From Candidatus Zixiibacteriota bacterium (GTDB lineage Bacteria; Zixibacteria; MSB-5A5; GN15; FEB-12), in contig QNAD01000128.1 in NCBI GenBank assembly GCA_003641345.1, forward strand, positions 1 to 6,210: a stretch of DNA of 6,210 nucleotides. The letters run 5' to 3'. The position numbers were made by a program, and so were the translations under genes. Positions 1 to 5,423 of the stretch are shown here, one piece after another. The notes beneath the pieces are model-generated. The model worked only from the letters and a program-made list of their open reading frames with translations. It was not told the origin of the DNA and ran no database searches. Positions within the stretch are counted from its first letter, which is position 1, and each line of letters starts with the position of its first letter.

Positions 1-65
1 AGGAAGTTGGCGTTAGCGATAATTTACAGGAAAATCTTATCTGGTGGTCAGAAGATTTATTGTAA
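1..65 (+). CDS. C-terminal end of an unidentified protein (partial)
   Basis: In the third forward frame, codons from base 3 read EVGVSDNLQENLIWWSEDLL and stop at TAA 63-65. The other two forward frames give less protein-like sequence. The pattern 'VS..L.E.L.WW.E.L' loosely resembles the C-terminal helix of extended-SDR sugar nucleotide epimerases and dehydratases, which often end in a similar amphipathic, Trp-containing helix. Twenty residues are too few to name a family. No terminator follows directly; the first one is at 204-244, about 140 bases downstream. The start and nearly all of the gene lie left of the window. Confidence 0.5.
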   Translation, partial: EVGVSDNLQENLIWWSEDLL

Positions 66-120
66 CAGTATTCGTATATTAATATTATTTCATTTATTGG
101 AACTTAAAAGTATTCTGAAT

Positions 121-129
121 TGTTATAAT
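121..129 (+). promoter_or_regulatory. Extended -10 promoter for a possible small RNA
   Basis: TGTTATAAT at 121-129 is a perfect TATAAT box preceded by the TGn extension, so it could work without a good -35. The hexamer 17 bases upstream (AACTTA) is poor, and TTGGAA at 97-102 is 21 bases away, which is too far. Transcription would begin near 136, exactly where the hairpin 135-175 starts. This placement is what makes the box more convincing than a chance AT-rich match. Confidence 0.45.
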
Positions 130-135
130 AGATAG

Positions 136-244
136 CTTAAGCTCCTACCAACTTCTCAAAGTTTTAGGCTTAAGCAATCTGTGTTATATGACTCCTTAGT
201 TGGCCGGATATGTTGCCTCCCCCTTCAGCATATCCGGTTTTTTT
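136..244 (+). ncRNA. Candidate small RNA (hairpin, linker, terminator), about 109 nt
   Basis: No known RNA family is recognised. The transcript predicted from the extended -10 at 121-129 would open with a long hairpin: GCTTAAG 135-141 pairs with CTTAAGC 169-175, CCTA 144-147 with TAGG 165-168, and AACTT 150-154 with AAGTT 159-163, closed by loop CTCA. A single-stranded linker follows (176-203), then the intrinsic terminator 204-244. CCAACT (148-153) is also complementary to AGTTGG (198-203), which abuts the terminator stem, so a pseudoknot or alternative fold is possible. Three segments resemble anti-Shine-Dalgarno sequences: CTCCTA 142-147, CTCCTTA 192-198 and the C-rich terminator loop 216-223. 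Alternatively, this is only the long 3' UTR of the gene ending at 65, or a leader with an attenuator for the gene at 416. No reading frame is evident. Confidence 0.38.
204..244 (+). terminator. Rho-independent terminator (upstream gene or small RNA)
   Basis: A 12-bp stem, CCGGATATGTTG 204-215 against CAGCATATCCGG 226-237 with one G-T pair, has an 11-base C-rich loop. It is followed by seven T residues (238-244). The stem lacks a T-run on the opposite strand, so it works in the plus direction only. Confidence 0.88.
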
Positions 245-415
245 ATAATTTAGGCAGAATAAAAAATCTTGACAATTTAGGATATTTTTATTTTCTTGAA
301 ATTAGAAATAATTATTTTAGTCAGCTTTGTACAATTCAAAAGGATATTAAAAAAATATAATAATTTTCGTTAAAGGACTTATTTTTTAACAGTTTAAAAA
401 ATTTAGGAGGTTCCA
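245..415 (+). promoter_or_regulatory. Leader and probable promoter region of the dockerin-protein gene
   Basis: This AT-rich stretch of 171 bases has no reading frame of note. A perfect TTGACA lies at 269-274, but the best -10-like boxes are badly spaced: TATTTT at 289-294 gives a 14-base spacer. A perfect TATAAT lies at 356-361 without a good -35; it would give a leader of about 48 nt. Which one is used cannot be told from sequence. The ribosome binding site AGGAGG is at 405-410, five bases before the ATG at 416. Confidence 0.4.
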
Positions 416-1336
416 ATGTCCTTTAATCTTACGAAAACACTTGGTCGGCTAATCTTTATTATTAGTTTCATTACAATTTTCTGTAGTTCAACAGTTTATT
501 CTCAAGCCTACGATTTAGAATTAACTATAGGTCATGAAACAGCCGTGAAAGCAGAAACCGGCGTTGAAATTCCAATTTATTTTAAAAACTATGTTGATAC
601 AATAGCCGGATTTCAAATCTGGATACAAAACAGCCGACCAGACCTAATGGAATACACTTTAACATTCGATACTATCGGTTGCTTAACATCGGGATGGCAT
701 ATTTCAACAAATTCACTTGGCGGAATAAATCAAGATATTCTAATAACAGCTACGCGAGATATTCAAGAAAGTAATTTTCTTTACCCACAATCGAATAATA
801 ATCCATTGCTTAAAATTTATGTTGATGCTTACGATATTCCGGAATTTCTATATAATGAGGCAGTTGATTTATTTATTCAATATCAATTGATTGACCATTT
901 TTCGTTTTCTGACCAATATGGAAATTTAGTGGGTATGACTTATGAATACTATGAAGATACTACTTGGTTTGAGTGTACTGCATGGGCGGGTGAAGTTTGC
1001 TTGAATTATCAAATAGTTTCCGGTTCTCCGGCAGATTCAATGTGGATTCAATCTGATTCATTACTTATAGTTGACACTAGTATCTTTTTTATTGATGGCG
1101 GTTCGTTAACTGTTTTAGGGCAAGAACCATTTATTTGCGGAGACGTGAACGCAGATGGCATTTATAATATAAGCGATATTACTTATCTGGTTGCCTTTTT
1201 ATTTGCCGGAGGTTCACCACCAATGCCTCTTCAATCTGCAGATTGTAATGAAGATGGTGATATCGGGATAAGTGATCTTACTTGTTTTATCAATAATATG
1301 TTCTTAGGGGGACCTCCACTAACTTGCGGACAATAG
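416..1336 (+). CDS. Secreted cohesin-like domain and dockerin-repeat protein
   Basis: The product is a 306-residue exported protein of unknown exact role. Residues 1-29 form a signal peptide: basic start (K7, R11), hydrophobic core RLIFIISFITIF, and probable cleavage after VYS before Q30. Residues 33-190 look like a beta-rich cohesin or carbohydrate-binding fold; 'GVEIPIYFKNYVDTIAGFQIWI' at about 49-70 resembles the opening strands of cohesin-type domains. The C-terminal 66 residues are a type I dockerin-like pair of calcium-binding loops: D243-x-N245-x-D247-G...I252-x-D254 and D276-x-N278-x-D280-G...I285-x-D287. Each loop is followed by a hydrophobic helix and a 'GG.PP' turn. Cys241/Cys304 and Cys277/Cys290 could form disulfides. 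Such tails are common on secreted proteins of FCB-related candidate phyla, where they may serve in surface attachment rather than in cellulosomes. It has its own strong ribosome site (AGGAGG 405-410) and terminator, so it is probably monocistronic. Dockerin call firm, cohesin-fold call moderate, function unknown. Confidence 0.83.
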   Translation: MSFNLTKTLGRLIFIISFITIFCSSTVYSQAYDLELTIGHETAVKAETGVEIPIYFKNYVDTIAGFQIWIQNSRPDLMEYTLTFDTIGCLTSGWHISTNSLGGINQDILITATRDIQESNFLYPQSNNNPLLKIYVDAYDIPEFLYNEAVDLFIQYQLIDHFSFSDQYGNLVGMTYEYYEDTTWFECTAWAGEVCLNYQIVSGSPADSMWIQSDSLLIVDTSIFFIDGGSLTVLGQEPFICGDVNADGIYNISDITYLVAFLFAGGSPPMPLQSADCNEDGDIGISDLTCFINNMFLGGPPLTCGQ

Positions 1337-1345
1337 AAAAATCAT

Positions 1346-1373
1346 AAGCCGGTAATTATTTACCGGCTTTTTT
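1346..1373 (+). terminator. Terminator of the dockerin-protein gene
   Basis: AAGCCGGTAA 1346-1355 pairs perfectly with TTACCGGCTT 1360-1369 around a TTAT loop. A T-run covers 1368-1373. It begins ten bases after the stop codon. The A-rich left flank is weak for reverse use. Confidence 0.92.
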
Positions 1374-1402
1374 ATTGTAGCCTTTTAATTTCATGTAATA
1401 AC

Positions 1403-1431
1403 TTGACGTTAAGATTCTTATTCATTAAAAT
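1403..1431 (+). promoter_or_regulatory. Sigma-70-type promoter of the oligopeptidase gene
   Basis: TTGACG (1403-1408) and TAAAAT (1426-1431) are separated by exactly 17 bases, each matching the consensus at five of six positions. The box lies just after the upstream terminator. Transcription would start near 1438, giving a leader of about 29 nt with the ribosome site TAGGAG at 1455-1460, six bases before the ATG. Confidence 0.7.
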
Positions 1432-1466
1432 TAATGATAATACTATACCTACATTAGGAGATTACT

Positions 1467-3599
1467 ATGAGAAAAAGAATTTTACTTTCAATTTTTATTT
1501 TAAGCACTATAATATTATCAGGATTTTCATTTCTAACTGTGTCATGTACAAAGCAACCACCGGAGCCACCTGTTGCCAAAATTGTTCCCTGGGCAGATAC
1601 CATGTTTGGCGATATAAGAACTGATAATTATTATTGGCTTCGTGAAAGAGAAAATCCGGAAGTCATTGATTACCTTACTGCAGAAAATAATTACACCAAT
1701 GAAATTATGGGTCATTCCAAAGCGTTCCAGAAAAAACTTTACGAAGAAATGGTTGGGCGTATCAAAGAAACCGATTTGTCAGTCCCGTATAAAATGGGAG
1801 AATATTTTTATTATTCTAAAACTGAAGAAGGAAAACAATATAATATTTATTGCAGAAAAAAAGGTTCACTTGATGCTGACGAGGAGATTTTACTCGATGC
1901 TAACTTGCTTGCAACAGGGAAAAGTTATTTTGATTTAGGCACTTATGAAATTAGCACAAATCAAAATTTACTTGCATATTCTGTTGATAACAATGGTTCC
2001 GAAGAATATACAATTTTTATTAAAGACTTAACTACCGGCGAGCTACTCAATGATTCTATCCCAAAAACATCAGATGGAATAGAATGGGCAAATGATAATA
2101 AAACTATTTTCTATACCACTTTTGACCATACCAAAAGGCCCGACAAGTTATGGCGTCATGAACTTGGTACTGATATTTCTACAGACCCAATGATTTTCCA
2201 TGAAAAAGATGAAAAATACTTTTTATACATCTCAAAAACTAAAAGTAAAAAATACCTTGGATTATACCTTGAAAGTAAAATGACCTCAGAAATAAGATAC
2301 TTAAAAGCTGATAATCCAACTGGTAAATTCAGAGTATTGAATCCCCGCGAACAGGGCGTAGAATATTCAGTTTACCATCACGGTGATAATTTCTATATCA
2401 AGACAAATGAAAATGCTAAAAATTTTAAAATTATAACTGCTCCTACAAGAAACCCTGCTAAGAAATACTGGAAAGATTTTGTGTCTCATTCTGATACTGT
2501 AAAAATTGACAATGTGGAAGTATTCAGAAACCATCTGGTACTTTTTGAAAGAATCAACGGACTTAAGCAAATTCACATTATAAATCTAAAAAACAAATCA
2601 GAACATTATATTGAATTTCCCGAACCGGTCTATTCTGTTTACAACTCAACCAATAAAGAATTTAATACTGACATCTTACGATTTTCTTATTACTCATTGA
2701 TTACACCCAAATCTATTTATGATTACAATCTAAATGATAAATCAAGAGAATTATTAAAACAGACAGAAGTCCTTGGCGGATACGATCCAAAACAATATCA
2801 ATCTGAAAGAATTTTTGCAACTGCTTCCGATGGTTCCAAAATACCGATATCATTAGTTTATAAAAAAGGAATCGAAAAAAACGGCAATAATTTCCTCTGG
2901 TTATACGGCTATGGTTCCTATGGTGCCAGCATGGATCCATATTTTTCATCACGTCGTCTTACGCTCCTTGACCGAGGATTCATCTATGCTATAGCTCATA
3001 TCCGTGGCGGAGGTGAAATGGGAAGATACTGGTACGAAGAAGGCAAGTTATTAAATAAAAAGAACACCTTTACTGATTTCATTGCTTGTGCTGAACACCT
3101 TGTAAACAAAGGATATACAAACTCCGAAAAGATGGTTACAAGCGGCGGCAGTGCCGGTGGATTATTGATTGGAGCTGTTTTAAATATGCGACCAGACCTT
3201 TTCAAAGCCGCAATTGCCGGTGTACCATTTGTAGATGTGTTGACCACTATGCTTGACTCTACTATCCCTTTGACTGTTACAGAATTTGAAGAATGGGGAA
3301 ATCCGACAGAAGAAAAATATTATTGGTATATAAAATCTTATTCGCCATACGATAATGTTGAGAAAAAAGCATACCCAAATATTTTAATTACAGCCGGCTT
3401 AAATGATCCAAGGGTTCAATATTGGGAACCAGCTAAATGGACAGCAAAATTAAGGAGTTTAAAAACAGATAATAATCTATTGTTGCTTAAAACAAATATG
3501 GGTGCAGGACATGGAGGCGCCTCTGGAAGATATGATTACCTCAAAGAAAAAGCATTTGAGTATGCATTTATATTTGATATTCTGGGAATAAAAAATTAA
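1467..3599 (+). CDS. ptrB: Oligopeptidase B (S9A serine peptidase), exported or lipoprotein form
   Basis: The 710-residue product cleaves short peptides after Arg or Lys. Residues 1-27 form an export signal (MRKR, hydrophobic stretch, then LTVSC with C27), so it may be a lipoprotein; Thr at -3 makes the lipobox non-standard. Next come a Pro-rich linker, the N-terminal seven-bladed propeller of the prolyl oligopeptidase family (about 37-440) and the alpha/beta-hydrolase domain (about 450-705). Catalytic residues are visible: Ser562 in GGSAGG (560-565), Asp647 in GLNDPRVQYWEPAKW, and His682 in GAGHGGASGRYD. GYGSYG (481-486) and HIRGGGEMG (511-519) are also typical. Glu606 and Glu608 in TEFEEWGNP correspond to the acidic S1 pair that gives oligopeptidase B its Arg/Lys preference, which separates it from proline-specific relatives. 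The start is set by TAGGAG six bases upstream. Well-studied oligopeptidases B lack a signal; an exported form would degrade peptides in the periplasm or at the surface. Promoter at 1403-1431 and terminator at 3623-3647 make it a single-gene unit. Confidence 0.95.
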   Translation: MRKRILLSIFILSTIILSGFSFLTVSCTKQPPEPPVAKIVPWADTMFGDIRTDNYYWLRERENPEVIDYLTAENNYTNEIMGHSKAFQKKLYEEMVGRIKETDLSVPYKMGEYFYYSKTEEGKQYNIYCRKKGSLDADEEILLDANLLATGKSYFDLGTYEISTNQNLLAYSVDNNGSEEYTIFIKDLTTGELLNDSIPKTSDGIEWANDNKTIFYTTFDHTKRPDKLWRHELGTDISTDPMIFHEKDEKYFLYISKTKSKKYLGLYLESKMTSEIRYLKADNPTGKFRVLNPREQGVEYSVYHHGDNFYIKTNENAKNFKIITAPTRNPAKKYWKDFVSHSDTVKIDNVEVFRNHLVLFERINGLKQIHIINLKNKSEHYIEFPEPVYSVYNSTNKEFNTDILRFSYYSLITPKSIYDYNLNDKSRELLKQTEVLGGYDPKQYQSERIFATASDGSKIPISLVYKKGIEKNGNNFLWLYGYGSYGASMDPYFSSRRLTLLDRGFIYAIAHIRGGGEMGRYWYEEGKLLNKKNTFTDFIACAEHLVNKGYTNSEKMVTSGGSAGGLLIGAVLNMRPDLFKAAIAGVPFVDVLTTMLDSTIPLTVTEFEEWGNPTEEKYYWYIKSYSPYDNVEKKAYPNILITAGLNDPRVQYWEPAKWTAKLRSLKTDNNLLLLKTNMGAGHGGASGRYDYLKEKAFEYAFIFDILGIKN

Positions 3600-3622
3600 A
3601 AGCTAATAAAAACTTATTTTAC

Positions 3623-3647
3623 AAGCCCTCCCACAAGAGGGCTTTTC
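3623..3647 (+). terminator. Terminator of the oligopeptidase gene
   Basis: AAGCCCTC 3623-3630 pairs perfectly with GAGGGCTT 3637-3644 around loop CCACAA. A short T-run (3643-3646, then CTATT) follows. It lies 23 bases after the stop codon. Confidence 0.85.
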
Positions 3648-3782
3648 TATTGAGCTACAATAACTTACGGTTAACTCCAATCTAAGATTCTAAAGATATT
3701 TATTTTTCTAAAGAATTTTCTTGCCTTTTACGATTATATTTATAAATTGCAATTCTATTTTGAAAGGAGTAGAAGAATAATA

Positions 3783-3998
3783 ATGTCTAAAATATGTGAA
3801 ATTTGTGGAAAGAAACCACTTTTTGGTAATAATGTCTCACACGCTAAAAATATTACTAAGCGACGTTGGAACCCGAATCTTCAATCAGTAAAAGCACTTG
3901 TTGATGGTAAACAGAGACGTCTTAAAGTTTGTACTTCCTGTCTTAAAGCTGGAAAAGTTATTAAAAACGTAAAAATCAAAAAAGAAATAAAATCTTAA
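3783..3998 (+). CDS. rpmB: 50S ribosomal protein L28 (zinc-binding, four-Cys form)
   Basis: The 71-residue protein is a component of the large ribosomal subunit. The N-terminus [23 protein letters not shown] is the L28 signature, followed by [16 protein letters not shown] and a C-terminal [13 protein letters not shown] block. CxxC pairs at Cys5/Cys8 and Cys51/Cys54 make this the 'C+' form that binds zinc; many bacteria carry a zinc-free form instead. The usual partner rpmG (L33) is not adjacent. The reading frame runs upstream to an ATG at 3747, but the Shine-Dalgarno AGGAG (3765-3769) lies inside that extension and the family begins at MSK, so 3783 is the start. Its spacing to AGGAG is 13 bases, rather long. 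No clear promoter is seen; the AT-rich stretch TTGCCT...TATAAA (3721-3746) is a weak candidate with a 14-base spacer. Confidence 0.97.
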   Translation: MSKICEICGKKPLFGNNVSHAKNITKRRWNPNLQSVKALVDGKQRRLKVCTSCLKAGKVIKNVKIKKEIKS

Positions 3999-4022
3999 AT
4001 TTTTGATTATTTGAAAAATTTC

Positions 4023-4048
4023 AACCGCCCTCAGGGCGGTTTTTTTTT
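4023..4048 (+). terminator. Terminator of rpmB
   Basis: AACCGCCC 4023-4030 pairs perfectly with GGGCGGTT 4034-4041 around loop TCA. Nine T residues run over 4040-4048. It starts 24 bases after the rpmB stop. Its right arm and T-run are half of the palindrome 4035-4064 shared with the facing terminator. Confidence 0.95.
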
Positions 4049-4064
4049 ATAAAAAAAAACCGCC
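4035..4064. repeat. Perfect 30-bp palindrome joining two facing terminators
   Basis: GGCGG, nine T, AT, nine A, CCGCC is exactly self-complementary. It is formed from the right arm plus T-tract of the rpmB terminator and the mirrored parts of the flagellin terminator. It could form a cruciform or a competing RNA hairpin in transcripts reading through from either side. Confidence 0.9.
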
Positions 4065-4085
4065 GGAGAAAATAATTCCGACGGT
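4051..4085 (-). terminator. Terminator of the flagellin gene
   Basis: Read on the minus strand, ACCGTCGGA (4085-4077) pairs with TCCGGCGGT (4067-4059), with one G-T pair and a nine-base loop. A run of T follows at 4059-4051. A small extra hairpin, TGCTAT-CCA-ATAGCA, lies at 4095-4109 between the stop codon and this terminator. Confidence 0.92.
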
Positions 4086-4132
4086 CAAAATTAATGCTAT
4101 CCAATAGCAAAAGAGATGGGGGTAAAATTATC

Positions 4133-4897
4133 TTATTTTGTTAGAGACAACACGGTATTGGCTTGAATAAAAGAATGTGCCATTAAGGCTGTTGACATTT
4201 TTAATTTAATCTGCTGTGACATAAAATTGGAATACTCCCGAACAATATCTGTATCCCTAATCTGAGATTCTGCGGCTAATAGATTTTGCCTTGTAATCTC
4301 CATTGATGCTCTTGCTGATGTCAGTTCATTTTTCTGAGTGCTTCCGATTTCAACCTGAGCACTGTCAAGTTCACTTATTGCGTTATCAATTATTTCTATT
4401 GATGCTTCTGCCGCTTCAGGAGAAGACATATCTATTCCCTCAAGTGCAGAAATATCAGCAAGCGAACCCTCGTCACCATTTAAGAGTTTATATCCGTTAT
4501 ATTCTACATCATCAATTTTATCATTGTAAGTGCCTACTAAACTTTGGGCAGCACTATCAAATGCCTGTTGAGCACTTTCCGAATTAATCCCTTCATTAGC
4601 CGCACCTACAGCCAAAGACCGAAGGTCATTCAAAGAAGAACGCATCTCGCTTACATACGATGATCCAGTATTGTATTTTGCAATTTGCATATTTGTGTTT
4701 TCAATCTTTTGTGATAAAGAACCAATTTGTGTTCGAAGCTGTTCGGAAATAACTAACTGAGCAGGTCCATCTGATGCATGATTTATTTTGTATCCCGATG
4801 ATAATTTCTCCATTGAGCTCATCATATTCTGATAGATAAAATTAGTTGCACTTACTATATTTGAGTTGGATTGATTATAATTAATACTTAGACTCAT
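4133..4897 (-). CDS. fliC: Flagellin, minimal D0/D1 type
   Basis: The 254-residue protein is the filament subunit, exported through the flagellar type III apparatus and without a cleaved signal. The N-terminal flagellin domain covers about 1-138, with the conserved block KLSSGYKINHASDGPAQLVISEQLRTQI (31-58) and NDLRSLAVGAANEG (90-103). The C-terminal domain covers about 158-254, with AAESQIRDTD at 208-217 and the terminal helix ending in VLSLTK. Only about 20 residues separate the domains, so there is no D2/D3 surface region; a bare D0/D1 filament is expected. Changes from the usual pattern include ASDGPAQLVIS in place of AADDAAGLAIS. The start at 4897 is set by AAGGAGGAG just upstream (ATG after a further TTT); an in-frame extension to 4954 would overlap the promoter. 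A sigma-54 promoter lies at 4949-4965. No other flagellar gene is in view. It could be one of several flagellin paralogues. Confidence 0.93.
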   Translation of the reverse strand: MSLSINYNQSNSNIVSATNFIYQNMMSSMEKLSSGYKINHASDGPAQLVISEQLRTQIGSLSQKIENTNMQIAKYNTGSSYVSEMRSSLNDLRSLAVGAANEGINSESAQQAFDSAAQSLVGTYNDKIDDVEYNGYKLLNGDEGSLADISALEGIDMSSPEAAEASIEIIDNAISELDSAQVEIGSTQKNELTSARASMEITRQNLLAAESQIRDTDIVREYSNFMSQQIKLKMSTALMAHSFIQANTVLSLTK

Positions 4898-4948
4898 AAA
4901 CTCCTCCTTATAAAATAAAGCACCAGTTACGGTACTCAAATATATTAT

Positions 4949-4965
4949 TAGCATATATTATGCCA
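4949..4965 (-). promoter_or_regulatory. Sigma-54 (RpoN) promoter of the flagellin gene
   Basis: On the minus strand the sequence TGGCATAATATATGCTA has the invariant GG (-24) and GC (-12) with exactly the ten intervening bases required. The match to TGGCACG-N4-TTGCW includes TGGCA and TGCT. The predicted start is near 4939, giving a 42-nt leader that carries the ribosome site AAGGAGGAG. Sigma-54 control of flagellin genes is established in several phyla and needs an activator of the FlgR/FleQ/FlbD kind, not visible here. Confidence 0.7.
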
Positions 4966-5203
4966 TCCACCAATAACGCCTAAACCCCGACATAATTATA
5001 AGTTACGACGACACGTCAAATAGCACAGAGAGAAAACTATTGGAACAATCCTATACAATATTGAATTCATTAGCAATAATACAATCGTCGCAATTGAGAA
5101 GGCAAAAACTCCTGATATTTTGACAACCCTTTTTTAGATAAAGTTGTTAAAACCACAGTAGTTCAACCTACTCTCACTTTTCAAAATTCTCCCTACAAGA
5201 ACT
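4966..5203. other. Non-coding upstream region of the flagellin gene
   Basis: This stretch has no convincing reading frame on either strand. It probably holds activator sites for the sigma-54 promoter. Short perfect palindromes CAATATTG (5056-5063) and TGAATTCA (5062-5069) lie about 120 bases upstream of the predicted start, a usual distance for an enhancer, but such short AT-rich palindromes are expected by chance. TTGACA at 5120-5125 on the plus strand has no suitable -10. Confidence 0.4.
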
Positions 5204-5274
5204 TTTTGTCCATGTCATTCTTTTGTTTTTTTCGTTTCCGACTTGAGGGCTTGTTAAAAAATCTCACAGATGTT

Positions 5275-5322
5275 ACGGTGGGTCTTGAAAATCTGTGTAA
5301 ACAGATTTTTGTGACCTACCGT
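5275..5322. repeat. Long hairpin with GTAA loop inside the MITE-like element
   Basis: ACGGTGGGTC (5275-5284) pairs with GACCTACCGT (5313-5322) with one G-T pair. AAAATCTGT (5288-5296) pairs perfectly with ACAGATTTT (5301-5309). The short TTG/TGT internal part could add two wobble pairs. The loop GTAA fits the stable GNRA class when read as plus-strand RNA. Confidence 0.85.
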
Positions 5323-5344
5323 TCTTTAATTAACAACTACTTAA

Positions 5345-5387
5345 GTGTCGGGTCACAATCCACCTTCGGTGAATCAGGACCCGATAC
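5345..5387. repeat. Second hairpin inside the MITE-like element
   Basis: GTGTCGGGTC (5345-5354) pairs with GACCCGATAC (5378-5387) with one G-T pair. An inner CACC-TTC-GGTG hairpin lies at 5361-5371. It shares the GGGTC/GACC theme with the neighbouring hairpin, which suggests internal duplication within the element. Confidence 0.8.
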
Positions 5388-5423
5388 AACTGAAATAAGA
5401 CTTTATCAACAAGCCTGTCCGCA

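Noticed and set aside
269..294. TTGACA at 269-274 as a confident promoter of the dockerin gene
   Set aside because: There is no acceptable -10 at 16-18 bases; the only TATTTT gives a 14-base spacer. It is mentioned as one candidate only.
1403..1624. 73-codon plus-strand frame overlapping the start of the oligopeptidase
   Set aside because: It begins in the promoter and overlaps a well-supported gene in another frame. Its translation has no recognisable pattern.
3747..3782. Upstream ATG for L28 at 3747
   Set aside because: The extra 12 residues are not part of the L28 family, and the AGGAG site lies inside them.
4303..4587. 94-codon plus-strand frame opposite the flagellin
   Set aside because: It is a Leu/His/Gln-rich translation typical of an antisense shadow, with no ribosome site or homology-like pattern.
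4898..4954. In-frame upstream extension of the flagellin to an ATG at 4954
   Set aside because: It would read through the ribosome site and into the sigma-54 promoter. The conserved flagellin N-terminus begins at the Met at 4897, preceded by AAGGAGGAG.
5056..5069. Overlapping palindromes CAATATTG and TGAATTCA as activator sites of the flagellin promoter
   Set aside because: Eight-base AT-rich palindromes are expected by chance here and do not match a known NtrC, FlgR or FleQ consensus.
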